Source: Pontibacter fetidus
Lineage (GTDB): Bacteria > Bacteroidota > Bacteroidia > Cytophagales > Hymenobacteraceae
Direction: 5' to 3'
DNA: 64,000 nt
NCBI RefSeq assembly: GCF_010119545.1
Contig: NZ_JAAEAA010000019.1
Coordinates: 1 to 64,000 of the forward strand
In this document: positions 28,308 through 36,754 of the stretch, piece after piece
Position numbering within the stretch: position 1 is the stretch's first letter
How the letters are laid out: each line of letters opens with the position of its first letter
Translations under genes and position numbers: made by a program
The notes under the pieces: model-generated
The model's input: only the letters and a program-made list of their open reading frames with translations
The model's database searches: none
What the model was told of the DNA's origin: nothing

Positions 28308-30119
28308 ATGCAGAACATTCGTAATATCGCGATCATCGCACACGTAGACCACGGCAAAACAACGCTCGTGGACAAGATCATCCACGCTTCAAAGCTTTTT
28401 GCTGAGCACCAGCACTTTGATGACCTTATCCTGGATAACAACGACCTGGAGCGCGAACGCGGTATCACGATCGTTTCCAAAAACGTGTCAGTTCGCTACA
28501 AAGGTGTAAAAATCAACGTTATAGACACCCCTGGCCACGCCGACTTTGGTGGTGAAGTAGAACGCGTACTTAAAATGGCCGATGGCGTACTACTTTTAGT
28601 AGATGCTTTTGAAGGTGCCATGCCACAGACACGTTTCGTACTGGGTAAAGCGATACAACTTGGCCTGAAGCCGATTGTGGTGGTAAACAAAGTAGATAAA
28701 GAGAACTGCCGTCCTGATGAAGTACACGAGCAGGTATTTGACCTGATGTTTAACCTGGATGCTACCGAAGACCAGCTTGATTTTACAACGCTATACGGTT
28801 CTTCTAAGCAAGGTTGGATGAGCACCGACTGGACGCAGCCAACTGACAACATCACGCCTCTTTTAGATGCTATCATTGACGTGATTCCAGCAGCTCCGTT
28901 CCGTGAAGGTACAGCCCAGATGCAGATCACATCCCTTGACTATTCTTCTTTCGTGGGTCGTATCGCTATCGGTCGTGTGCACCGTGGTACGCTTAAAGAA
29001 GGTATGCCAATCGCGCTTTGCAAAGCAGATGGTTCTATTACAAAAGGCCGTATCAAAGAACTTCAGGTATTTGAAGGACTTGGCAAGAAAACAGTACAGG
29101 AAGTATCAGCTGGCGAAATTTGCGCTGTAACTGGTATTGAAGGTTTCGATATTGGTGATACTATTGCTGATGCGGAGAATCCTGAGCCACTTACCCGTAT
29201 CTCTATCGATGAGCCTACGATGAACATGTTGTTTACGATCAACAACTCTCCTTTCTTCGGTAAAGAGGGTAAATTCGTAACATCACGTCACCTTCGTGAT
29301 CGTCTTTTTAAAGAAACAGAGAAAAACCTGGCCCTGCGCGTACAGGAAACCGACCGTGAAGATACATTCCTGGTATTTGGTCGTGGTATCCTGCACTTGT
29401 CTGTACTTATCGAAACCATGCGCCGCGAAGGCTATGAATTACAGGTAGGTCAGCCACAGGTTATCTATAAAGAAATTGACGGCCAGCGCCATGAGCCAAT
29501 CGAGCATCTGGTAGTTGACGTTCCGGAAGAAACTGCCGGTAAAGTAATTGAACTGGTAACGCAGCGTAAAGGTGAACTGACCATTATGGAGCCGAAAGGC
29601 GACCTGCAGCATCTGGAGTTCAACATTCCTGCGCGTGGTTTGATCGGTCTGCGTAACAACGTACTGACTGCTACTGCCGGTGAAGCCATCATGAACCACC
29701 GTTTCCAGAGCTACGAGCCATACAAAGGTGCTATCCCAGGCCGTAACAACGGTTCTATCATCTCTATGGAAACTGGTCCTGGTACAGCTTACTCTATCGA
29801 TAAACTACAGGACAGAGGTGTATTCTTCGTTGATCCGGGTGTAGATGTGTACATGGGTCAGGTAATTGGTGAGCACAACCGCCAGAACGACATCACGGTA
29901 AACATCCAGAAAGGTAAGAAGCTGACAAACATGCGTGCTTCCGGTTCTGATGACAACACCAAGATCGCTCCTGCTAAAAACTTCTCTCTTGAGGAGGCCA
30001 TGGAATACATCCAGAAGGATGAGTACCTGGAAGTAACGCCAAAGAGCCTGCGTATGCGTAAGATCTATTTAGACGAGAACGAGCGTAACCGCATGAGCAA
30101 GAAAGAAGAAGTAGCGTAA
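28308..30119 (+). CDS. typA: Ribosome-associated translational GTPase TypA/BipA
   Basis: Ribosome-binding GTPase needed under stress and in 50S assembly. All 603 residues fit the family: G1 HVDHGKTT (12-19), G2 region RERGITIVSKN, G3 DTPGHADFGGEVER, G4 NKVDKENCRP, then EF-Tu-like domain 2 (LDYSSFVGRIAIGR), and the BipA C-terminal domain (GKKLTNMRASGSDD). Codon use is strongly biased and the gene has no CTATAG word in 1.8 kb, in contrast to the flanks. A terminator follows and it appears monocistronic. Confidence 0.97.
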   Translation: MQNIRNIAIIAHVDHGKTTLVDKIIHASKLFAEHQHFDDLILDNNDLERERGITIVSKNVSVRYKGVKINVIDTPGHADFGGEVERVLKMADGVLLLVDAFEGAMPQTRFVLGKAIQLGLKPIVVVNKVDKENCRPDEVHEQVFDLMFNLDATEDQLDFTTLYGSSKQGWMSTDWTQPTDNITPLLDAIIDVIPAAPFREGTAQMQITSLDYSSFVGRIAIGRVHRGTLKEGMPIALCKADGSITKGRIKELQVFEGLGKKTVQEVSAGEICAVTGIEGFDIGDTIADAENPEPLTRISIDEPTMNMLFTINNSPFFGKEGKFVTSRHLRDRLFKETEKNLALRVQETDREDTFLVFGRGILHLSVLIETMRREGYELQVGQPQVIYKEIDGQRHEPIEHLVVDVPEETAGKVIELVTQRKGELTIMEPKGDLQHLEFNIPARGLIGLRNNVLTATAGEAIMNHRFQSYEPYKGAIPGRNNGSIISMETGPGTAYSIDKLQDRGVFFVDPGVDVYMGQVIGEHNRQNDITVNIQKGKKLTNMRASGSDDNTKIAPAKNFSLEEAMEYIQKDEYLEVTPKSLRMRKIYLDENERNRMSKKEEVA

Positions 30120-30421
30120 GCTATAGTTTAAATAACTTAAAATCCCCGGTCAGGTAATGCTGGCCGGGGATTTTTGTTTTGTGGCTAAATGAGTTGCTGT
30201 TTCGGCAGTTATAACCATCTTCTTACCCAATAGATTACCAACCGGTTACAACTCAGATTACAACTATAGTTTATAGTGCGTCTAACTATAGTTCAGTAAA
30301 ATTAACTATAAAACTGCCTTTACTGGTTATAAAATCCTATTTACGGAGCCTAACTTTTGCTTTAAGTGTAAACAATATATCTGATTTACGTTAGATAGTG
30401 ACAAGATTATATTCTTGAACT
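30120..30421. other. Intergenic gap after typA
   Basis: 302 bp containing the typA terminator at 30141-30172 and a cluster of TATAGTT/AACTATA words (about 30263-30315) ahead of the lipoprotein pair. No gene or RNA is recognised. Confidence 0.5.
30141..30172 (+). terminator. Terminator of typA
   Basis: AATCCCCGGTCAG pairs with CTGGCCGGGGATT (one G-T pair) followed by a T run. Confidence 0.87.
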
Positions 30422-32014
30422 ATGAAACTGATATACCTGCAGGCTTTGCTTGCATTGATAACTATAAGCATAAGCGGGTGTGCCCGTAAAAATTTCTACG
30501 CAAAAACACCCGTTACCGACCCTGCCGTTTACAAACAGCTCCTGCAAAATCCGGCAACTATAGATAGCGTAACTATACAGGCTGGCAAACATTACAAACG
30601 CGGTGCCTTGCACCGGCTGTTCTGGGGCACACACTACCGTTCGGTCTGGAATGAGCCTGTAACGTTGCCTGTTTTTGATAAGACCAGGATTAAAGGCGGC
30701 CTTGAATTCGAGAAACTTGGCGGTGGTTTTCAGACGACCAGCATGACTCTGACTGACAGCACAGGCTTTACCTACGCACTCCGCTCCATTGATAAAGACC
30801 CTGTAAGCGTGGTGCCGGGCATCTGGCGCAAGACCTTTGTAGCCAATATTCTCCGCGACCAGACCTCGGCCATTAACCCGTATGGTTCGCTGGTAGTTGC
30901 TCCGCTTGCACAGGCAGCCGGAATCCCGCATTCTACACCCGTGTATTATTATGTGTACCCCAACGATACCACTTTCGGCGAGCATAACGAACGCTTCAGT
31001 GACAACGTGTTTATGCTGGAGGAAAAATACGACGGAAAAGATGCCATAACTCCTGCATTAGGCGATGCCGAAGACCTGGTTGGATCGGAAGATGTGCTGA
31101 ACAAACGCTATACCGACGACGATCATTTTATAGATCAGCCTGCCTTTGCCAAAGCCCGTTTGCTTGACCTGCTCATAAATGACTGGGACCGTCATGAAGG
31201 GCAATGGGACTGGGCCGAGTACAAGAAGAACGGCAATACTATTTATAAACCTATCCCCAAAGACCGCGACAATGCCTTTTACCGTTTCCAGGATGGCATT
31301 ATTCCCTGGTTGTTCAGCCGCAACTGGGCCATCCGGAAATTTGAGTCTTTTGATGAGGAGTATAACGATGTGTATGCCCTTACCATGAACTCCAGTTTTA
31401 TAGACCAGCGCGCACTGGCACAGGTTACCCGTCAGCAATTCGATTCGCTGGCCCTCGAAATGCAGGCTGCTTTATCCGACCAGGTAATAGAAAATGCTGT
31501 AAAACAATTCCCGGCATCGGTTTATAAACTGGAAGGAGAAAAAACAACCCACAAACTAAAAAGCCGCCGCGACCAATTACCGGAAGCTGCCGCCGAGTTC
31601 TACAAAATATTAGCTAAAGTACCGTTAGTGGTAGGCTCTGATAAGGAAGAAGAATTTAAAGTAAAACGCCTGAACAGTAACGAGACTGAAGTAACAGTAA
31701 CCCGCAAATCAGATGACGCCATTGTTTTCAGGCGCACATTTTATACTTCTGAAACAGAAGAAATAAAACTATACGGCCTGGCCGGTGACGACGAATTTGA
31801 AATAGAAGGCGAAGTAGACAAAGGTATAAAGGTAACTATAGTTGGTGGCCGGGGCGAAGACGAGATCAAGGATAAATCAGAAGTTAAAAGTGGCGGAAAA
31901 AAAACCTGGGTATACGATACCAAGCGCGGCACAGAACTGGAAAAAGGCCCAAATACTAAAGATAAAACCACAAACGACGTAAGAGTACATGCTTTTGACA
32001 GAGAAGGATACTAG
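30422..32014 (+). CDS. Lipoprotein with kinase-like core, paralog 1
   Basis: A 530-residue protein with a lipoprotein signal (ISISGC, C20). Blocks in order: KRGALHRLFWGTHYR (about 60-74); a Gly-rich turn LGGGFQTTSM (about 99-108) then YALRSIDKDP with K125; DNVFMLEEKYD, hinge-like (about 198-208); NDWDRHEGQWDWAEY (D254, R257, H258); PKDRDNAFYRF (D281, D283); and a C-terminal beta part with GLAGDDEFEIEGE. The DRHxxQW...DRDxxF pairing resembles the catalytic loop and metal-binding loop of HipA/PI-kinase/CotH-like atypical kinases. From memory the same module occurs in larger Bacteroidota proteins with metallophosphoesterase and BamA-like domains. Function unproven. A second paralog follows 102 bp on. 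Confidence 0.75.
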   Translation: MKLIYLQALLALITISISGCARKNFYAKTPVTDPAVYKQLLQNPATIDSVTIQAGKHYKRGALHRLFWGTHYRSVWNEPVTLPVFDKTRIKGGLEFEKLGGGFQTTSMTLTDSTGFTYALRSIDKDPVSVVPGIWRKTFVANILRDQTSAINPYGSLVVAPLAQAAGIPHSTPVYYYVYPNDTTFGEHNERFSDNVFMLEEKYDGKDAITPALGDAEDLVGSEDVLNKRYTDDDHFIDQPAFAKARLLDLLINDWDRHEGQWDWAEYKKNGNTIYKPIPKDRDNAFYRFQDGIIPWLFSRNWAIRKFESFDEEYNDVYALTMNSSFIDQRALAQVTRQQFDSLALEMQAALSDQVIENAVKQFPASVYKLEGEKTTHKLKSRRDQLPEAAAEFYKILAKVPLVVGSDKEEEFKVKRLNSNETEVTVTRKSDDAIVFRRTFYTSETEEIKLYGLAGDDEFEIEGEVDKGIKVTIVGGRGEDEIKDKSEVKSGGKKTWVYDTKRGTELEKGPNTKDKTTNDVRVHAFDREGY

Positions 32015-32116
32015 AGAGTTTAGGAGTTAAAGAAACACTACATTTTGCCTTTACTGAGGGCATATCCCATTATAATGGCTTATAAAAATATCATTCCCTT
32101 AACTATAACCTTGCCA

Positions 32117-33724
32117 ATGCATCGCTTACTCTTCGGACTGTTTTGTGCTATAGTTGTGGCGGGTTGCCAGCGCTATGGCCATACCGTAAAGCAGGTACCC
32201 GATGCGCCGGCCAATGCTAGTACGGTAACCAACTACGCCGACAGCACCATAACACTACCTGCCGGAGTACACTATAAACGGGGCGCCCTGCACACGTTTT
32301 TTTATGGCAAACACTACCGGCCTGTGTGGTACACGCCTGTTACCGTAAAAGTGCTGGATATTGGTACCGCTTATGGTGGGCTAAAACCAGTACAAATGGG
32401 TGGGAGCCGTCAAACTATAAGCCTGCGCACCGAAACTGCCAACGGAACAGAATATGTATTGCGCTCTATAGATAAAGAACCGGCCGGCGCATTATCGCCT
32501 GGGTTACAGAAAAGCTACATTGCCAATATTGCCCGCGACGCTACATCGGCTACGCACCCGTATGCGGCGCTGGCATTACCGCACATGGCAAAAGCTGTAG
32601 GCATCTACCACACTTCGCCCGAACTGGTGTATGTACCACATGACCCGCGCCTGGGCAAGTTTACCCAAACTATAGGTGGCACGGTAGTATTAATGGAGCG
32701 CAGACCTGATGGCAACCAACAGGATAACCCGGATATGGGCAACGCTGAAAAGGTAAAAAGTACACGCTCGATGTTAACGGAACGCCTCTCTGATAACGAC
32801 ACAAAAGTAGATGCACGCAACTACCTGCGCGCCCGCCTGTTTGATATGCTGATAGGAGACTGGAGCCGCCACGAAGATAACTGGCGCTGGGCCGAACTGA
32901 AACACGACAAAAAAGCCTATACCTACCGCCCTGTTCCGAGAGACCGCGACAATGTATTTTATAAACTACACGATGCCCCTATCCCCTGGATAACGCGGCT
33001 GTTTAACTATAAGCCCCATTTCCGGACATACCGCACCCACATCGGCAATCTGAAAAAACTGAACTATAACGCCCGCCACCTCGATGCACTTATACTTGCA
33101 GAATTGGAGCAAAATGACTGGAAAGAAGTAGCCGACAGCGTTAAAACAGCCTTAACCGACGAGGTAATAGAAACAGCGTTCAGAAAGATGCCAGATAACA
33201 TTTATACGTTGTCTGCCGGGCCTATCATAGCCAAACTAAAACACCACCGCGACCACCTTAACCAAATAGCCGAAGATTATTATGCCATACTTGCTAAGGA
33301 GGCTATAGTTGTAGGCAGCGACAAACACGAACAGTTTATAGTTAAACCCCTGAACGACAAAGAAATACAGGTACAGGTTTATAAAATAAATAAAGACAAG
33401 GAAGTTGAGGACCTGTTGTTTGAGCGCACTTATACTGCCAGCCAAACCGATGAACTTATACTATACGGGCTGGATGGAGATGACCAATTTGTGCTGGAAG
33501 GCGAAGCTACCCCGTCCTTAAAAATCAGCATTTGGGGAGGCGATGGCGCAGATACCTATACTGCAACCTATAAAAAGAAGATAACCAATCGTATTTGCAT
33601 CACAGATAGTACCTACGGCAATGAGTACGAAGTTGGAGACCGTGCAAAGGTAAAACCGAATGATAATATCAGAGCCAAAGATTTTTCAGGTTCGGGCTGG
33701 CTGCTGCACTTTTACCTAGATTAA
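32117..33724 (+). CDS. Lipoprotein with kinase-like core, paralog 2
   Basis: A 535-residue paralog of the preceding gene. The ATG at 32117 gives a clean lipoprotein signal (MHRLLFGLFCAIVVAGC); in-frame upstream starts at 32045 and 32075 would bury it. The block order repeats: KRGALHTFFYGKHYR, MGGSRQTISLR then YVLRSIDKEP, GGTVVLMERRPDG, DWSRHEDNWRWAEL, PRDRDNVFYK, and a C-terminal GLDGDDQFVLEGE/GGDGADTY stretch. Here the loop is SRHEDN, closer to the canonical kinase xRHxxN, although the first Asp is replaced by Ser. Both proteins are likely tethered in the periplasm or outer membrane. Substrate unknown. Confidence 0.75.
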   Translation: MHRLLFGLFCAIVVAGCQRYGHTVKQVPDAPANASTVTNYADSTITLPAGVHYKRGALHTFFYGKHYRPVWYTPVTVKVLDIGTAYGGLKPVQMGGSRQTISLRTETANGTEYVLRSIDKEPAGALSPGLQKSYIANIARDATSATHPYAALALPHMAKAVGIYHTSPELVYVPHDPRLGKFTQTIGGTVVLMERRPDGNQQDNPDMGNAEKVKSTRSMLTERLSDNDTKVDARNYLRARLFDMLIGDWSRHEDNWRWAELKHDKKAYTYRPVPRDRDNVFYKLHDAPIPWITRLFNYKPHFRTYRTHIGNLKKLNYNARHLDALILAELEQNDWKEVADSVKTALTDEVIETAFRKMPDNIYTLSAGPIIAKLKHHRDHLNQIAEDYYAILAKEAIVVGSDKHEQFIVKPLNDKEIQVQVYKINKDKEVEDLLFERTYTASQTDELILYGLDGDDQFVLEGEATPSLKISIWGGDGADTYTATYKKKITNRICITDSTYGNEYEVGDRAKVKPNDNIRAKDFSGSGWLLHFYLD

Positions 33725-33731
33725 GGCTATA

Positions 33732-33787
33732 AACTATAGAAATAAAAAGAGCAGTACTCCGGTACTGCTCTTTTTATTTCTATAGTT
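33732..33787. terminator. Perfect 26-bp-stem terminator with CTATAG ends
   Basis: Arms 33732-33757 and 33762-33787 are perfectly complementary around a TCCG loop. The inner stem AAAAAGAGCAGTAC is a normal terminator, and the outer parts are AACTATAG and CTATAGTT. It serves both the lipoprotein gene and the convergent Q-rich gene. Confidence 0.88.
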
Positions 33788-33802
33788 ATAAGCTATTTAG
33801 TT

Positions 33803-34306
33803 TTAACGGTTACTTCTGTCAGAATCCTGTCCGCCACTTTCGCTGCCGCTACGCTTGCTGGAGTCTTTAGCGTTTTGCGCGCCCTGCCCCTGCTGCTGAC
33901 TTGAGGTAGCGTTGGTGCCTTTCATACCTGTGCTGGTAGCACCGGTTCTGTTAGCCTGGTTCGGGTCGTTCAGGTTTTGGCCGGATTGCCCACTACGCTG
34001 CTGACTACCTTGCTGCTGCTGGCCCATTCCTGAGCTTTGGCTGCCTTGCTGTCCGCTGATACCGGAGCTCTTGCTACCCTGCTGGCCACTCACACCCGAA
34101 CTTTGGCTGCCAAACTGCTGGTTTCTGTTTTGGCTTTGGTTGCCTTGTTGCTGGCTACCTTGCTGGCCCTGGTTACGGTTTTGTTGCTGGCTACCCTGCT
34201 GCTGGCTGCCCTGCGGTTGCTGAGACTTGCCCTGCTGACCAGATTGCTGGTTCTTGTTTGTGTTCTGATTACCTTCCTGTCCCTGATTTCTTTCCTGATC
34301 TTTCAT
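33803..34306 (-). CDS. Low-complexity Gln/Gly/Ser/Asn-rich protein
   Basis: A 167-residue protein (from MKDQERNQGQEGNQ) made almost entirely of Gln, Gly, Ser and Asn with scattered Lys and Arg and almost no hydrophobics. Internal repeats include QQGSQQQ and a decapeptide-like SSGxSGQQGS repeated about three times (about residues 68-95). It has no signal peptide and is predicted to be fully disordered. I chose the ATG at 34306; an in-frame start at 34360 adds a hydrophobic, less repetitive stretch. The composition recalls stress- or desiccation-related hydrophilins, but this is only analogy. Confidence 0.7.
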   Translation of the reverse strand: MKDQERNQGQEGNQNTNKNQQSGQQGKSQQPQGSQQQGSQQQNRNQGQQGSQQQGNQSQNRNQQFGSQSSGVSGQQGSKSSGISGQQGSQSSGMGQQQQGSQQRSGQSGQNLNDPNQANRTGATSTGMKGTNATSSQQQGQGAQNAKDSSKRSGSESGGQDSDRSNR

Positions 34307-34406
34307 AGCTTTTAAGAATTTTGTATAACATAAGTAGCGTCTGCTTTGTGCAAACCCCATCTTATTTAATACGTTTCTCAGCTACTTTGGTCTGGAGTGA
34401 AGCTAA

Positions 34407-35162
34407 TTAAAGGTTTTTGTTGATGATAGTGGCAGAAGCCTGAGCTGCTGGCAATATCATCACTTCGGCAAGGTTTACATGTGGTGGCCGGGTAACTATA
34501 AATGCAATTAAGTCAGCCACATCTTCAGATCGTAAGGCCTCGTAGCCCTGGTATACACTGGCAGCACGTTCCTTATCGCCCTTAAACCGCACTTCAGAAA
34601 ATTCTGTTTCCACAGCGCCCGGGTTCACCTCCGATACTTTTATACCAGTCTGCACAAGGTCAATACGCATGGCTTTGGAGAGGGCATCAACTGCAAACTT
34701 AGAGGCGCAATAAACATTTCCATTGGCATACACTTCTTTACCAGCTATAGACCCAATGTTAATGATATGGCCTTTGCCGCGCTGCTTCATAAACGGGATA
34801 ACGGCATGGCTCACATACAACAACCCTTTTACGTTGATATCCAGCATCGCATCCCAATCCTCTAAAGATCCATCCTGTATCGGGGCCAGGCCATGCGCAT
34901 TACCGGCATTGTTTACCAGCACATCTATTTGCTGCCACTCGGCAGGCAACGAGGCAATGGCATATTGCACAGCTTCTTTATTGCGCACATCAAACAAAAG
35001 CGGCAGAACGGTTGTAACGCCCTCCAGTTCCTGCTGCAGTTCTTCCAGGCGCTCTTTGCGGCGGCCTGCAGCAATAATCTGGTATCCCTGTTTTGCCAGT
35101 GCAACGGCTGTAGCGCGGCCTATGCCGGAGGTAGCTCCGGTTACAAGTGCTATCTTAAACAT
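34407..35162 (-). CDS. SDR family NAD(P)-dependent oxidoreductase
   Basis: Classical short-chain dehydrogenase of 251 residues, probably the YdfG/3-hydroxy acid or serine dehydrogenase group. The cofactor motif is TGATSGIGRA (8-17), with an Arg pair (AAGRRKERL, about 32-40) that favours NADP. NNAGNAHG (about 87-94), the catalytic Ser in INIGSIAG (about 135-142) and YCASK (about 154-158) are all present. It lies 5 bp downstream of porT and is therefore likely in its operon, with no obvious functional link. Confidence 0.92.
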   Translation of the reverse strand: MFKIALVTGATSGIGRATAVALAKQGYQIIAAGRRKERLEELQQELEGVTTVLPLLFDVRNKEAVQYAIASLPAEWQQIDVLVNNAGNAHGLAPIQDGSLEDWDAMLDINVKGLLYVSHAVIPFMKQRGKGHIINIGSIAGKEVYANGNVYCASKFAVDALSKAMRIDLVQTGIKVSEVNPGAVETEFSEVRFKGDKERAASVYQGYEALRSEDVADLIAFIVTRPPHVNLAEVMILPAAQASATIINKNL

Positions 35163-35167
35163 CAGTT

Positions 35168-35941
35168 TTATTCAAAGAAAAGGATGAGTGAAATGTTATG
35201 ATTGGTCTGTTTCTGTAACATGCGGCTATACTGGCTTTCGGTTGGCTTGTATTGGTTTAGTAACCCATGCGAAAACCGGATCTCTGGGGCAAACTTAAAA
35301 AATGGGTAAAACATATCCACACCAAAGCCATACTCCAGCGCCAGGTCAAATTTCTCCACAGCCAGCCCCTGGTCCGGGTTCTCGTCGCTTTTGCCACTGC
35401 CTAGGTCAATGCCGGGCTTAATACCGCCCACTAAATACATACGCGCATTAGACCGACGCTTTGCTTTATATTTTAACAGCAACGGCAACTCCACCATCGT
35501 AGAGCTTATCGTTTTATCTACGGTCTGCACTTCGCCATTCTCCTGCGGCGCATTGGTGTACTCAATTTTGCGGCTATAAAAACCAACACCGGGCACAAAG
35601 CGCGCATCCAGGTAATCGGCAATGCGCACGTTAAGCACCAGCCCGGTATAAAACCCGGGGCTAAATTTGGCATTTGCATTTATGGCTCCTTCGCCGCCAT
35701 TGGGGTCGGCAGCCAGTTGGTCGGCGTACTCCTGCGAGTGCTGTATGCTATACCTTGTTAGCGGTGCCGCCAGGTAAAAACCGTAATGGATAGGTTTGGT
35801 ATCGTAGTCCGGTTTGTTCAGTGTGTTTATTCTTTTCTGGGCCTGCGCTGCCGGGGCAACTATAACTATAGCCAGTAAAGCAAACAGGGTTATTTTCGAC
35901 CGGTGTAGATGGAGCTTATGCCAAATGTAAGTGAATGCCAT
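35168..35941 (-). CDS. porT: Type IX secretion protein PorT (outer-membrane barrel)
   Basis: A 257-residue outer-membrane beta-barrel of the PorT/SprT family needed for type IX secretion and gliding. A signal peptide ends at about residue 35 (IVIVAPAAQAQ), followed by alternating amphipathic strands (HYGFYLAAPLTRYSI, FYTGLVLNVRIADYLDARFVPGVGFYS in part, ELPLLLKYKAKRRSNARMYLVGG in part) and a terminal aromatic (ILFFE). The position directly after ubiE is the usual place of porT in Bacteroidota. The start overlaps the end of ubiE by 52 bp, so translation is probably coupled. Confidence 0.85.
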   Translation of the reverse strand: MAFTYIWHKLHLHRSKITLFALLAIVIVAPAAQAQKRINTLNKPDYDTKPIHYGFYLAAPLTRYSIQHSQEYADQLAADPNGGEGAINANAKFSPGFYTGLVLNVRIADYLDARFVPGVGFYSRKIEYTNAPQENGEVQTVDKTISSTMVELPLLLKYKAKRRSNARMYLVGGIKPGIDLGSGKSDENPDQGLAVEKFDLALEYGFGVDMFYPFFKFAPEIRFSHGLLNQYKPTESQYSRMLQKQTNHNISLILFFE

Positions 35942-36612
35942 TTTGTAGATTTAAAGCCAACTTTTTCGTAGATGTTGAGGAATGCGTGCCCATCCGGGAA
36001 AGCCTGCACCGACTCGGGCAGATAGGTATACGCAGCATTGTCCTTAGAAACGAACTTACCTATCATAGGTAGTATATTCCGGGAATAAAAATGGTACAAT
36101 TGTTTCATCGGGAAGCTGCGTGGGTTACTGAACTCCAGCACTACAGCCATGCCGCCCGGTTTTAACACACGGTACATCTCTGCCAGGCCTATTTCCAGGT
36201 TCTCGAAATTGCGCACCCCAAAGGCTACGGTAATTGCATCAAAGGAGTTATCAGCAAACGGCAGATTTTCCGAATCACCATACAGTAATTCTATCTTATT
36301 TGTAAGTCCTTTTTTAACCAGCTTCTCACGCCCCACGGCCAGCATCCCTTCCGAAATATCTACCCCGGTAATTTTGTCCGGGTTAAGGCGTAGTGTTTCA
36401 ATCGCAAAGTCGGCGGTGCCGGTGGCAATATCCAGTACCTGTTTTGGTTTGAGGGGTGCCAGCAGGCTCACGGCTTTTTTACGCCAGATAATGTCAATAC
36501 CAGCGCTCAGGAAGTGATTCAGGAAATCGTATTTACCGGCTATGTTATTAAACATTTTAGCCACCTGCGATTTCTTGTCTTCGTTCTCGTCTTTGTAAGG
36601 TACTACTGCCAT
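35890..36612 (-). CDS. ubiE: Demethylmenaquinone methyltransferase UbiE/MenG
   Basis: Final C-methylation in menaquinone synthesis. The 240 residues show the SAM motif VLDIATGTADFAIE (about 59-72), GVDISEGML and the family signature FGVRNFENLEIGLAEMYRVLKPGG (in part, about 130-153). Menaquinone is the expected quinone in this phylum, so the ubiquinone activity implied by the name is not expected. A -7 element lies at 36636-36643, and porT and the SDR follow in the same transcript. Confidence 0.96.
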   Translation of the reverse strand: MAVVPYKDENEDKKSQVAKMFNNIAGKYDFLNHFLSAGIDIIWRKKAVSLLAPLKPKQVLDIATGTADFAIETLRLNPDKITGVDISEGMLAVGREKLVKKGLTNKIELLYGDSENLPFADNSFDAITVAFGVRNFENLEIGLAEMYRVLKPGGMAVVLEFSNPRSFPMKQLYHFYSRNILPMIGKFVSKDNAAYTYLPESVQAFPDGHAFLNIYEKVGFKSTKWHSLTFGISSIYTGRK

Positions 36613-36635
36613 AGTTGCAAGTTAAAAGTATAAGG

Positions 36636-36643
36636 CAAAAATA
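36636..36643 (-). promoter_or_regulatory. Candidate promoter -7 element for ubiE-porT-SDR
   Basis: TATTTTTG on the minus strand matches TAnnTTTG, 24 bp upstream of ubiE. Confidence 0.5.
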
Positions 36644-36679
36644 CGCTACCTATACTTATAATACATGGTTTATATAAAA

Positions 36680-36711
36680 AAAACAGGCCGGGCAAACACC
36701 CGGCCTGTTTT
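36680..36711 (-). terminator. Terminator of the PorE-like gene
   Basis: AAAACAGGCCGGG pairs perfectly with CCCGGCCTGTTTT around a 6-nt loop, with an A run on the left giving a U tail on the minus strand. Confidence 0.87.
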
Positions 36712-36754
36712 GGTATAGTTTAACTTGGCGCTAAAAGGGCCAAACTATAGTTTA

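Noticed and set aside
30407..30985. 192-codon open frame antisense to lipoprotein paralog 1
   Set aside because: The sense strand has a signal peptide and conserved blocks shared with its paralog; the antisense frame has neither.
31780..33560. Possible RTX-type calcium repeats (GDD/GGDG motifs) in the two lipoproteins
   Set aside because: Only one or two GGxGxD-like units occur per protein, without the tandem nonapeptide periodicity of true RTX.
34000..34250. Short tandem DNA repeats suggesting a CRISPR array
   Set aside because: They are in-frame repeats of the Gln/Gly/Ser-rich gene, with no unique spacers and no cas genes.
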